A stretch of 49,460 bases of DNA from CALBPI01 sp039815365. Lineage in GTDB: Bacteria > Pseudomonadota > Gammaproteobacteria > Steroidobacterales > Woeseiaceae. This document shows positions 16,067-24,025 of the stretch, one piece after another. The stretch's first letter is position 1. Every line of letters starts with the position of its first letter. The translations under genes and the position numbers were made by a program. The notes beneath the pieces were generated by a model. It did no database searches. It worked only from the letters and a program-made list of their open reading frames with translations, and had not been told where the DNA came from. The stretch is taken from positions 1-49,460 of the forward strand of contig JBCBZK010000007.1 in the NCBI GenBank assembly GCA_039815365.1, given 5' to 3'.

Positions 16067-17947
16067 TTGCCGGATAGAGATATAAAAGTATTCATGGCGT
16101 CGCCGGGGGATCTAACCGAAGAGCGCGCAGCGTTTCGCGATCAGATTCGTATACTCAACCAGGGGTTCGGAGAAGGTGCAGGCGTCAACTTTGTCCCCCT
16201 GGGTTGGGAGGATGTGCCTCCAACTACCGGCAACAGACCTCAGGCGCTCATTAATGAACTAATCGACAGTTGCGAATTGATTTTTGTGGCGTTCTACGAA
16301 AGATGGGGGCAAGCGAGTCCTGATGCTGCACCATACTCATCTTATACTGAGGAGGAGTTCTTTCGTGCCTATAACCGCCAAAACAAGACTGGTAACCCGT
16401 CGATAGTCGTCTTGTTTAAAGAAGTTAGCCTAGAATTGGAAGCTACTCCATCTGCTGATTTCGAGAAAGTACAAACGTTCAGAGGCAATCTGGCAGAAAG
16501 CAACGACGCAATTTACGGGTCGTTCAAAGACGCTGGTTCTTTCAGGGGAAAAATTGATGATCTCTGTCGTCGCTTCGCGAAAGGGCATTTCCCTAAACCT
16601 AATTCGCTGGATCGGTCGGTTCGTTTGCCAGAGCATTTAATGGAGATGCTTGATGCCGAGAAGCGAAAAGCGGATGAAAAATCTAAAAGACTTGATGATG
16701 CCGTAGCAAGAATTGAGTTTCTCGAGCTAGATTCAGCCAAGCAGGCCGTCGAAGACGCGGAGGAAGGTCGAGTACAGTTGGCGAGAATGCGTTTTTCTAA
16801 ACTACTCGAACATACACAGTCATTAGCCGTTCTCAATTCCGCAGGGGAGTTTTTCTTTAGACTTGGGGAATTCGACATTGCTAAGAGTTGCGTCGATCGT
16901 GCCTTTGCGCTTTCGACAGGCAATCGTGAGAGCCTTTTGGAGGGTCACACGTATTTGTTGTCGTCCAGCATAGCCGCTGAGACCGGTCGAAACGCCGAGG
17001 CATTGGAATACGCGGTTACGGCAAAGGAGATTTTTGGGACCTCTGGCGAGACAGTGCTCTTCGCGAAAGCGATCAGTCACGTAGCAATAGCTAAGAGAAA
17101 TTGCGGAGATTTTAAAGCCGCGATAGACGGACATAGGCAAGCACGCGACATCATGAAAAAAGCTGGGGATTTCGCTAGTCTCGCGAGAGAACAAAACAAT
17201 TTGGGAATTGTGCTTCTTCAGCAAGGAAAGCTTGATGACGCCCAATGTTGTTTTGAGCAAGCAATGGAGCTGTATGAGAAATTTCCAAGTAGAGAAGGTG
17301 AGGCTGACGTTGGAAGCAACCTTGCCAACGTTTTTTTGGAGTGCGGAGAAAACGCGCTTGCGGAGAAGATGCTGCGAGGTTCCTTGGCAATAGAGAAGTA
17401 TCTTGGAAGAAGAGCTAAGGCCGCCGCTGACTACGGTAACCTTGGGATAATTCGTCAGCGCGAAGGGGATTACGCTAGTGCTAAATCGCTGTACACGCAA
17501 GCTCTGAGGGAAAATCAATTTAGTGGTCGAAGCGAGGGCGTCGCTTTGCAATTGATTAACCTTGGGGTCGTAGCGCGCTTAGAGCATGATTTTTCGGCTG
17601 CTGAAACTTATTTCGTTAGATCGCTCGAACTTTGCAGGAAGATCAATTTGGCTGTGGGCATCGCTGTTGCGTTAGGCAACCTCGCCGAGTTATTGATAGT
17701 TGATTTTCGTGGTCGTTTAGATGAGGGGTCCGGTTATCTAGAGCAAGCTGTAGAGGAAAATCGTCGCCTCGGGCGCCGTCGCAGGCTTGCGGAACTAGCG
17801 TTCCTCTTGGGGCGAGTCTTGTTAGACAAGGGGAATTTCGCTGGCGCCAAGTTGGCTCTCGCTGAAAGCTATGACTGTTTCTCGGCAGTCCAGTCATCAA
17901 CAGCTGACGAAGTTAAGGAATTGCTTGCCCAAATAGATCTTCGTTGA
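16067..17947 (+). CDS. DUF4062 domain protein with C-terminal TPR array (candidate conflict/defence protein)
   Basis: A 626-residue protein from the chosen start. The N-terminal DUF4062 domain (about 1-95) begins IKVFMASPGDLTEER, with ELIFVAFYERWG near residues 75-87 and SSYTEEEF. A linker and a charged coiled coil (about 195-250) follow. From about 255 to the end there are at least seven tetratricopeptide repeats (for example NLGIVLLQQGKLDDAQ and NLGIIRQREGDYASAK). No P-loop NTPase lies between, unlike STAND proteins that carry the same N-terminal domain. The start is TTG at 16067, preceded by GAGGAAG at 16054-16060 with six-base spacing; an in-frame GTG at 16028 lacks a ribosome site. DUF4062 is reported in prokaryotic conflict proteins as a TIR-like signalling/effector domain; defence is inferred. 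Confidence 0.8.
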   Translation: MPDRDIKVFMASPGDLTEERAAFRDQIRILNQGFGEGAGVNFVPLGWEDVPPTTGNRPQALINELIDSCELIFVAFYERWGQASPDAAPYSSYTEEEFFRAYNRQNKTGNPSIVVLFKEVSLELEATPSADFEKVQTFRGNLAESNDAIYGSFKDAGSFRGKIDDLCRRFAKGHFPKPNSLDRSVRLPEHLMEMLDAEKRKADEKSKRLDDAVARIEFLELDSAKQAVEDAEEGRVQLARMRFSKLLEHTQSLAVLNSAGEFFFRLGEFDIAKSCVDRAFALSTGNRESLLEGHTYLLSSSIAAETGRNAEALEYAVTAKEIFGTSGETVLFAKAISHVAIAKRNCGDFKAAIDGHRQARDIMKKAGDFASLAREQNNLGIVLLQQGKLDDAQCCFEQAMELYEKFPSREGEADVGSNLANVFLECGENALAEKMLRGSLAIEKYLGRRAKAAADYGNLGIIRQREGDYASAKSLYTQALRENQFSGRSEGVALQLINLGVVARLEHDFSAAETYFVRSLELCRKINLAVGIAVALGNLAELLIVDFRGRLDEGSGYLEQAVEENRRLGRRRRLAELAFLLGRVLLDKGNFAGAKLALAESYDCFSAVQSSTADEVKELLAQIDLR

Positions 17948-18178
17948 TGTTTCCCCACATCACCCGCAGGTAAAATGCTGTAAGGAAATAGGAACGTCAA
18001 GAGCCTATCAAGTGAGAGTTAGATTTCGGAACAGCCCCTTCACTGCACCATAATCGAGACCACCAAGGTAGAGCTCAAAAACGCTCAAAGTAGCGCTAAA
18101 GATGTTTGATTGGAACGTTTTTTGGACGACACTGAAGACTCACCGCGAAGTGTGGTGATAGTTTCTTATCTCACTCAA
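17948..18178. other. Non-coding right arm of the cassette
   Basis: No open frame of note, no ribosome site and no similarity to the metallopeptidase beyond the terminal codons was seen here. Base composition follows the cassette gene rather than the host genes. It might hold a terminator or a recombination site for the insert, but I can see no strong hairpin with a T run. Confidence 0.5.
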
Positions 18179-18205
18179 CAGGGCGTTGACGTACTGGGGC
18201 TTTAG
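18179..18205 (+). repeat. Right copy of the gene-end direct repeat (orphan QGVDVLGL-stop)
   Basis: Translates in one frame as QGVDVLGL followed by TAG, identical in protein to the metallopeptidase end at 15766-15792 but with five synonymous base differences. The codon before it is CAA (Gln) here and GAA (Glu) in the gene; further upstream the similarity is lost. It is not part of a complete gene. Confidence 0.75.
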
Positions 18206-18214
18206 ATGCCACAT

Positions 18215-18244
18215 CGGTGACCTGCATTAACTTGCAGGTCACCG
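18215..18244. terminator. Perfect 12-bp hairpin between the metallopeptidase remnant and folE
   Basis: CGGTGACCTGCA and TGCAGGTCACCG form a perfect 12-bp stem around a 6-nt loop. It starts 10 bases after the orphan stop codon and ends 13 bases before the folE stop on the opposite strand. There is no long T run, so efficiency is uncertain, but the position between converging genes fits a bidirectional terminator. Confidence 0.6.
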
Positions 18245-18256
18245 ACGGGTGATGCA

Positions 18257-18880
18257 CTAGCGCAGTCGATCCGTCCCAAGCATCTGCAGGAATTCGGCGC
18301 GCGTGCGCGCATCGCTGCGGAACGTGCCCAGCATCTGGCTTGTCACCATAGAGACACCGGTCTTGTGGATGCCGCGTGTGGTCATGCATTGGTGGCTTGC
18401 CTCCACAATCACGCCGACACCGCAGGGTTTCAGTACTTCTTCGATGCAGTTTGCGATTTGGGCAGTCATTTTTTCCTGCACCTGAAAGCGTCTGGCAAAA
18501 GCTTCCACGACACGCGCCAGCTTGCTGATGCCGACGACTTTGCCGTCCGGCAGGTAGCCAACATGCGCTTTGCCGATAATGGGCGCCATATGATGTTCGC
18601 AGTGTGATTCGAAGTTGATATCTCTCAGGACAATCATTTCATCGTAACCTTCGACTTCTTCGAAGGTCCGGCGCATGAAATCCAGCGGATTGTCGTTATA
18701 GCCCGAGAACCAGTCTTGATAAGCGCGTGCGACACGCGCAGGCGTATCGAGAAGACCCTCTCGCCTGATATCTTCTCCAGCCCATAACAGCAGTGTTCTC
18801 ACTGCGTCCTCTGCCTGCTTTCGCGATGGCTTGCGCGCTTTCGGCGCACGTTTTTTTGCGTTTGCCACATCCAACCTCAT
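18257..18880 (-). CDS. folE: GTP cyclohydrolase I
   Basis: A 207-residue GTP cyclohydrolase IA, which converts GTP to 7,8-dihydroneopterin triphosphate, the first step of tetrahydrofolate synthesis. Motifs are EGLLDTPARVARAYQDWFSGY, the zinc and catalytic region ESHCEHHMAPIIGKAHVGYLP (about 108-128, including the Cys ligand and both His), KVVGISKLARVVEAFARRFQVQE, and EASHQCMTTRG with the second zinc Cys (about 170-180). The C-terminus ENPxxRxEFL is represented by DARTRAEFLQM. A basic, Lys/Arg-rich N-terminal stretch precedes the core. It is convergent with the metallopeptidase/cassette and divergent from the lipocalin gene, with 54 bp between starts. Confidence 0.97.
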   Translation of the reverse strand: MRLDVANAKKRAPKARKPSRKQAEDAVRTLLLWAGEDIRREGLLDTPARVARAYQDWFSGYNDNPLDFMRRTFEEVEGYDEMIVLRDINFESHCEHHMAPIIGKAHVGYLPDGKVVGISKLARVVEAFARRFQVQEKMTAQIANCIEEVLKPCGVGVIVEASHQCMTTRGIHKTGVSMVTSQMLGTFRSDARTRAEFLQMLGTDRLR

Positions 18881-18934
18881 TGTCAGTATCGAATAACATG
18901 GTACCCGAACCCATCACTGCGCGTCAGAAACACC

Positions 18935-19489
18935 ATGATTACAAAGCTTCGTCGAACCGGTATTTTTTTTCTTGGCCTAATCGTCATTATGACGAGTGGC
19001 TGTGCAACCTTCTCAGGAGATGCAATGCCATCTATTACTACTGTCGAGTCTGTCGACCTCAAACAGTTCTCAGGTGACTGGTATGTCATCGCTAACATCC
19101 CGACATTCGTCGAGAAAAATGCGTACAACGCCATCGAGACCTACGAGATTCGCGATGCGGACACCATCGATACAACGTTTTCGTTCAACAAAGGCGACTT
19201 TGATGGCAAACGAAAAACCTACACGCCGGTCGCAACGGTGCGCCCGGGCACGGGCAATGCGGTGTGGGGGATGCAATTTATCTGGCCGTTCAAGGCGGAG
19301 TACCGCGTCATCTGGTTGAACGATGATTACTCGATCACGATTATCGGTCGCAGCAAGCGAGATTATGTCTGGATTATGGCGCGGGAGCCGAGCATCGATG
19401 CGCAGACGCGTACGCGTATTGACCGATTTTTAGAGGCCGAGGGTTATGACCTTGCCAAAATACAAGACGTACCGCAGCGTTGGAACTAG
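18935..19489 (+). CDS. Bacterial lipocalin lipoprotein (Blc-like)
   Basis: A 184-residue outer-membrane lipoprotein. Signal peptide with hydrophobic core FFLGLIVIM and lipobox TSGC (Cys23). The mature part is a lipocalin: the GxW signature region is FSGDWYVIANIPTFVEKNAYNAIETYE (about 48-74, cited by ends only), followed by strands and a closing YVWIMAREPSID segment and terminal helix (TRIDRFLEAEGYD), as in Blc. Family members bind fatty acids or lysophospholipids and are often stress-induced. The gene meets msrA tail to tail, with the two stop codons interleaved in the sequence CTAG (19486-19489). Confidence 0.92.
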   Translation: MITKLRRTGIFFLGLIVIMTSGCATFSGDAMPSITTVESVDLKQFSGDWYVIANIPTFVEKNAYNAIETYEIRDADTIDTTFSFNKGDFDGKRKTYTPVATVRPGTGNAVWGMQFIWPFKAEYRVIWLNDDYSITIIGRSKRDYVWIMAREPSIDAQTRTRIDRFLEAEGYDLAKIQDVPQRWN

Positions 19490-20142
19490 CCGTTAGCCGT
19501 GTCTGCGAGTCCGATCGGGCAACTGACGCCTGTGCCGCCAATACCGCAGTAACCGCCCGGGTTTTTGGCGAGATATTGCTGGTGCGCATCTTCGGCGAAG
19601 TAGTACGCGGCTAGCGGCGCAATCTCAGTCGTAATCTCCGGATAACCTGCGGTGCTCAGCGTTCTCTGATAGTGCTGGCGCGATGTTTCTGCCTGCGCCT
19701 GTTGCTCATCTGAATAGGTATAGATTGCCGAGCGATACTGTGTCCCGCGGTCGTTGCCTTGCCGCATGCCTTGCGTTGGATCGTGACCTTCCCAAAAAGC
19801 CTTTAGTAGCGCCTCAAAACTGATCCGAGCAGGATCGAAAACAACTTGCACCACTTCGGTGTGACCGGTGCGACCGCTGCAGACTTCTTCATAAGTCGGG
19901 TTCGGCGTAATCCCGCCTGCATAACCGACTGATGTCGAATGCACGCCTGCGAGCTGCCAAAAAATCCGCTCGACGCCCCAGAAACATCCGCCCGCAAACA
20001 CGGCCTTTTGCAAGTGTGCCTCGAATGGACCGGTCATCGACGTACCGTGTACAAAGTGTTTCTCGGCAACAGCAATCGCGACTTCGCGACCGGCTAACGC
20101 GTCAGCCGCCGTGGGTAACTGTAGTGGTTTGCTTCCAAACAT
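19486..20142 (-). CDS. msrA: Peptide methionine sulfoxide reductase MsrA
   Basis: A 218-residue MsrA, which reduces the S-epimer of methionine sulfoxide using a Cys nucleophile. The catalytic motif is AGGCFWGVERIFW (Cys53), followed by TSVGYAGG, TGHTEVVQVVFDP (about 94-106) and FWEGHDPTQGMRQGNDRGTQYRS. The C-terminal segment has YCGIGGTGVSCP with two Cys that can act as recycling cysteines. The first 45 residues precede the catalytic core, as in E. coli-type long MsrA. It is separate from the msrPQ genes at 5.8-7.5 kb. Its stop codon overlaps the lipocalin stop by four bases. Confidence 0.97.
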   Translation of the reverse strand: MFGSKPLQLPTAADALAGREVAIAVAEKHFVHGTSMTGPFEAHLQKAVFAGGCFWGVERIFWQLAGVHSTSVGYAGGITPNPTYEEVCSGRTGHTEVVQVVFDPARISFEALLKAFWEGHDPTQGMRQGNDRGTQYRSAIYTYSDEQQAQAETSRQHYQRTLSTAGYPEITTEIAPLAAYYFAEDAHQQYLAKNPGGYCGIGGTGVSCPIGLADTANG

Positions 20143-20202
20143 GTGCGCGTTCCGTCAAAGGTAGTGGCTAATGAGTTGAGGGCGCATCGGTGATGTTCAA
20201 GC

Positions 20203-21675
20203 CTACGGTGTCGCCTCGGTTGCTTGTGCAGCTTCAGCTTGACGTTTTTCACGTGCTTTCCGGTTACGTTCGATGAAGGCTTTTTCGCTTTGCGTCAATC
20301 GTCTGTCGTCGTAACGGAAATCATGACGGTACGTCAGGCCTTGCCCCACCACCGCTTTGCCGTTGACGTACTGCGGCCGGTAAACAAAGCGTCGCACGCG
20401 CCGCATGACGTCAGAATCCATCAGGCCTGCCGGGTTGCTGTCGGTGACGCGCACGCGAATAGGGCGACCAACGGAATTGGTATCGAACATGACCTCCACA
20501 AAACCCTGGTTCGGGTAGCTACCGGTAGGCAGGTTGCCGGCCGATTGGTGATAGACAGGCCGGATAGGTTCGCGCGCCACGATCTTCGGTTTGGCATACA
20601 GTTCATCGGCCAGATCGGCGATTTGCTCGTGTGCGTTGATAGTCTCGAACGACTCACGGTAAGAATTTGCAGCGGTGCGTACTGCATTCGTCGTCAGCAG
20701 AAAGTCACCGCGGCTCGCCAGTGTTCTGGCGAGCAACGACGGATCTGTCTGTTCATGGACTCTGGCGATGCGTACCGCGCGATTGACGGCCCGGCGCGCT
20801 TCTTTAGCGGCGATTTCGGGCGTCAGGCCGGCTGTGCCGGTGTCTTGCTTGCTAGTGACAAATGACAGTCTGATGAGCGGTTCGATCAATCGAATATCAT
20901 CGCGCCCGTAGGTCTGCGCGATGACACGCTCCAGTCGCCGCAGCGTGTAGGTTGCCTGGGTAAAGTCGCCGATCTCTGTAAACCAGTTAGCACGCCGTTC
21001 CAGCGCAGTTAGATAGCCGTCAGAGTTCGTGGAGAAATTACGCTGCTGCAGCCGATACATTTTCTCCTGAATCGTGTTCGCTTCTTTCGCTTCGCCGATA
21101 AAGAAATGCGCACGGCTCAGCGCGTCCATATCTTCTACCTGATTAAGGTTGCTCGGGCCGGCAGTTACGTGCGAGACGTGGATTGCACGCTCGTAGAGCG
21201 GAATCGCTTCTTCGAAATCGCTTAATGCAACGCGGGTACTGGCAAGACCTCTGAGTGGGTTGATCAGCGATGGACTGACAAGGCTGCGATCCGCAAGTTC
21301 GTGCACACGGATTGCCGCCTGGAAGTTCTGCTGCGCTGCAACAAAATTACTGACTTCCGTTTGCGCAATCGCAAGATTGGTCAGCGCCTGGCCCAGTTGC
21401 TCGCTTTGCGTGCCCCAGACTTCGCTGGCGAGCGCGACGACTTGCTTGGCTGACTCAAGCGCCGGTTCGAATTCGCCATTGGTGAATAACGCACGAAAGT
21501 TGTCCTGTTCTTTCGCGAGCGCTTCGCCTGTCGGTTGTGCCTTGACTGCCTCGCTCAGTGCGATGATCTCGGGCACAGCGCGGCCAGCGACAGCGCTGCT
21601 GATCGTGCCTAGCGCGATAAACGCAATACCGAGCAAACGGGAAAGAAAGGGGGTGATCGGGTTAGGATAACTCAT
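20203..21675 (-). CDS. Exported TPR protein with C-terminal TonB-like domain
   Basis: A 490-residue protein. ATG at 21675 is chosen because it begins a signal peptide (MSYPNPITPFLSRLLGIAFIA, cleavage near AVAG); an in-frame GTG-type extension to 21726 adds an unlikely leader. The middle is built of tetratricopeptide-like helical repeats (about 55-360), for example TNLAIAQTEVSNFVAAQQNF. The C-terminal part (about 385-475) resembles the TonB C-terminal fold: GFVEVMFDTNSVGRPIRVRV followed by VRRFVYRPQYVNGKAVVGQG. The last 25 residues are charged. No N-terminal membrane anchor other than the signal is seen, so it is not a classical TonB; the function is unknown. A second TonB-C protein lies at 39.5-40.8 kb. 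Confidence 0.75.
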   Translation of the reverse strand: MSYPNPITPFLSRLLGIAFIALGTISSAVAGRAVPEIIALSEAVKAQPTGEALAKEQDNFRALFTNGEFEPALESAKQVVALASEVWGTQSEQLGQALTNLAIAQTEVSNFVAAQQNFQAAIRVHELADRSLVSPSLINPLRGLASTRVALSDFEEAIPLYERAIHVSHVTAGPSNLNQVEDMDALSRAHFFIGEAKEANTIQEKMYRLQQRNFSTNSDGYLTALERRANWFTEIGDFTQATYTLRRLERVIAQTYGRDDIRLIEPLIRLSFVTSKQDTGTAGLTPEIAAKEARRAVNRAVRIARVHEQTDPSLLARTLASRGDFLLTTNAVRTAANSYRESFETINAHEQIADLADELYAKPKIVAREPIRPVYHQSAGNLPTGSYPNQGFVEVMFDTNSVGRPIRVRVTDSNPAGLMDSDVMRRVRRFVYRPQYVNGKAVVGQGLTYRHDFRYDDRRLTQSEKAFIERNRKAREKRQAEAAQATEATP

Positions 21676-21808
21676 AGCAATAACGTCTGTGACAGTGTTG
21701 ACGAAGTAGCAACCCTCGGTCGCCACATACCATAGACCCTAAATTGCGCCGAAAGTTTACAGATCGCAAGTGTGTTGTAGCGCAGCTAAGCCCTGTCAGG
21801 AGAGTATC

Positions 21809-23335
21809 ATGACGACAAATCGTGTAATCGCAGCCGCCGTTGGTGTAGCCCTAGGAGTGATGATGAGCGCAAAAAGCACTGCTGAGACTGCGGTGACCAT
21901 TTATAGCAAAGCGGTGCCGGGCGCTGTCGATCCTCAGTTATATCGGCAGAGCGAGCGCATGAATGCGCGCGCACGAATGTCAGTGCCGGGCTATGCGATT
22001 GTGCGTGATGATCGCGCGATATCGTTGAAGCGCGGGCGCAGCGAAGTACAAATGACTGACGTTGCCGCGCTGATTGATCCGACCACGGTTAGCTTCGAAT
22101 CACTGACTGATCCGTCCGGCACACGCGTTATCGAACAGGATTTCCGATTCGATCTTGTGGGTAGTGACAAATTGCTGGATCGCTACATCGATCAGAAGAT
22201 CACAGTAGAACAGTTAACGGGCGACGACGTCCGTGCGGTGACGGGCACGTTACTCAGTGTGGATGGCGGCATGGTGCTGCAGATGCCCGACGGCAGCGTT
22301 GAGTTACTGCAAAGCTGGCACAACGTGCGTTTGGGGAGTCTGCCTGGCGGGTTAATGACACGTCCGACGTTAGTGTGGGATGTTGCCGCTTCGACATCCG
22401 GTGAGCATGACACGCGGGTCAGTTATGAGACTCAGGGCATGACGTGGTGGGCGGACTACAACCTCGTCTGGAAACCGGGCAGGAATGCGAACAAGGGCAC
22501 ACTCAGCATGGGCGCGTGGGTCAGCATCCTGAATCAGTCGGGGACCGGCTTTGATGACACCTCACTGAAGTTAATCGCGGGTGATGTGCAGCGCGCTCCG
22601 CAAAGCAGGCAACAAGTGCGTTTACAGCGCAATATGGTCGCTGCGATGGCGATGGAAGACGCGTCTGCCGGGTTTGAAGAGAAGTCTTTTTTCGAGTTCC
22701 ATTTGTACACTTTGGGCCGCAAAACCACGATAGCGAATAACGCTACCAAGCAAATTGAACTGTTCCCGCAAGCCGCCGCTGTGCCCGCGGAGAAGTTGCT
22801 CGTTTATAACGGCTTTCCGTCGGGCTACAACGTTGGTTACGGTGCGAGTGACCGTAACTTCGGACAACAATCAAACAAGAAAGTCGATGTCTATCTGACA
22901 TTTTCCAACCGAGAGAAAAACGGTTTGGGTATCCCGTTGCCGGCCGGTCGCATCCGGGTGTCGCAACTCGATGACGCCGATGACAGTCTTGAATTTATTG
23001 GTGAGGATGTCATCGCGCACACGCCACGCAATGAAGACTTGCGGATTCGTCTTGGTTCGTCGTTTGACGTGCTCGGCCAGCGCAAACAGTCAGATTACGC
23101 GATCGACACCAAGGCGCGCTGGCTGGAAGAGACTATCGAAATTACACTGACGAATCGTAAGGACGTTGCCCAACGCGTGACGATTGCCGAGCCGTTGTAT
23201 CGCTATGCCAACTGGACGCTGATCGATCCGTCGCAGAAATTCAAAAAGATCGACTCCCGGACGATCCACTTCGATGTGAATGTGCCTGCCGATAGTGAAA
23301 AGACCGTCAGTTTTAAAGTGCGCTATACGTGGTAG
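21809..23335 (+). CDS. DUF4139 domain-containing exported protein
   Basis: A 508-residue protein. ATG at 21809 has AGGAGAG at 21799-21805 and is followed by a signal peptide (VIAAAVGVALGVMMSAKSTAE). The conserved core has YETQGMTWWADYNLVW (about 210-225), GWVSI-like GAWVSILNQSGTGFDDTSLKLIAGD (cited by its ends, about 240-265), and a C-terminal YRYANWTLIDPSQKFKKID typical of the DUF4139 family. Family function is not established; members occur as periplasmic or secreted beta-rich proteins. It is divergent from the TPR/TonB-C gene, 133 bp between starts, and ends 12 bp from the convergent DUF3429 gene. Confidence 0.85.
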   Translation: MTTNRVIAAAVGVALGVMMSAKSTAETAVTIYSKAVPGAVDPQLYRQSERMNARARMSVPGYAIVRDDRAISLKRGRSEVQMTDVAALIDPTTVSFESLTDPSGTRVIEQDFRFDLVGSDKLLDRYIDQKITVEQLTGDDVRAVTGTLLSVDGGMVLQMPDGSVELLQSWHNVRLGSLPGGLMTRPTLVWDVAASTSGEHDTRVSYETQGMTWWADYNLVWKPGRNANKGTLSMGAWVSILNQSGTGFDDTSLKLIAGDVQRAPQSRQQVRLQRNMVAAMAMEDASAGFEEKSFFEFHLYTLGRKTTIANNATKQIELFPQAAAVPAEKLLVYNGFPSGYNVGYGASDRNFGQQSNKKVDVYLTFSNREKNGLGIPLPAGRIRVSQLDDADDSLEFIGEDVIAHTPRNEDLRIRLGSSFDVLGQRKQSDYAIDTKARWLEETIEITLTNRKDVAQRVTIAEPLYRYANWTLIDPSQKFKKIDSRTIHFDVNVPADSEKTVSFKVRYTW

Positions 23336-23347
23336 CTGGGCTCGCGA

Positions 23348-24010
23348 TCAGGCAAGCGCGGCGACACAGACAAGGATCAGTACAACGACCGCGCTGAGTA
23401 ACGTGCGCAACTGCGCGAACCAGCGCGGGTAGAGTTGCCAGATTGTGGTGCGCTCCCACAAGTACCATCCCGCGAAGCCGACGATGAACACAGAGAGTGC
23501 TGATTGTGTTGGCAGCAGCAAGGCGACCCAGGCAACCAATGCCGGCATGACGCTCGCGGTAAAGAGTCTGTTGCGCGTGGGTGCGTCCGACTCTTCAATA
23601 GCCAACCCCCAATGGACCGCGCCGATGAAACTCAAGATCGTCGCCGCGTAGGCGAGCACTGCGGACCCGGCGCTCATGCCGGGTAGGGGTATATCGGCGA
23701 TGGCAGCCAGGCCAAGCGCAACAAACGGCAGCAACCCGCCAACACCTAACAGCCAAGCCATTACCGGTGAGTCATTGCGTGTCGAATTCAGATACACGCG
23801 CAGCTCGGGTTCGCCGCCGAGAAATGTCTCGTCGACAAAGATCATTGGCAAAGATGTCCACTGGTGTTCGGCCTTCATCGTGGAGAATGCCTGTCGCGCA
23901 TCAGCACTGCCCATCGAGCGCTGGTCAATCTCGTAGGCGACATCGCGCGACTTGAGCAGCGCTTCAATTGCGCGAATGTCGGTGATCGCGCTGACAACGA
24001 TTCGTATCAT
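23348..24010 (-). CDS. Glutaredoxin-like domain (no Cys) fused to DUF3429 membrane domain
   Basis: A 220-residue two-domain protein. Residues 1-78 follow the glutaredoxin pattern: first strand IRIVVSA, helix ALLKSRDVAYE, cis-Pro motif SLPMIFVDETFLGG and GEPELRVYL. The CPYC active-site position reads ITDI, so both redox cysteines are missing. From about residue 82 the protein has five hydrophobic segments matching DUF3429 (SFIGAVHWGLA, FAGWYLWE, PRWFAQLRTLLS). The function is unknown; without Cys the first domain is more likely a binding or regulatory module. It precedes no other gene closely: mscS lies 16 nt away on the same strand upstream, so they may be co-transcribed. Confidence 0.82.
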   Translation of the reverse strand: MIRIVVSAITDIRAIEALLKSRDVAYEIDQRSMGSADARQAFSTMKAEHQWTSLPMIFVDETFLGGEPELRVYLNSTRNDSPVMAWLLGVGGLLPFVALGLAAIADIPLPGMSAGSAVLAYAATILSFIGAVHWGLAIEESDAPTRNRLFTASVMPALVAWVALLLPTQSALSVFIVGFAGWYLWERTTIWQLYPRWFAQLRTLLSAVVVLILVCVAALA

Positions 24011-24025
24011 CTGCAGCGTCGCTAG

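Larger units (their letters stand above)
15793..18205. mobile_element. Candidate 2.4-kb genomic insert carrying one DUF4062-TPR gene
   Basis: The segment lies between the intact metallopeptidase stop codon and a second copy of the last nine codons of that gene. It is visibly more AT-rich, using many AGA, ATA, CTA and TTA-type codons unlike its neighbours. The hairpin that would naturally end the metallopeptidase transcript (18215-18244) and the convergent folE lie directly beyond the right copy, so the ancestral order was probably metallopeptidase, hairpin, folE. No integrase, transposase or terminal inverted repeat was found. The 274 bases left of the cassette gene hold only its presumed promoter region. 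The boundaries are inferred. Confidence 0.65.

Noticed and set aside
15856..16095. 79-codon minus-strand frame at the left arm of the cassette
   Set aside because: It overlaps the start of the DUF4062 gene, has no recognisable domain and no ribosome site; likely chance in an AT-richer stretch.
16823..17551. 242-codon minus-strand frame inside the DUF4062-TPR gene
   Set aside because: It is antisense to well-formed TPR repeats and lacks any known motif.
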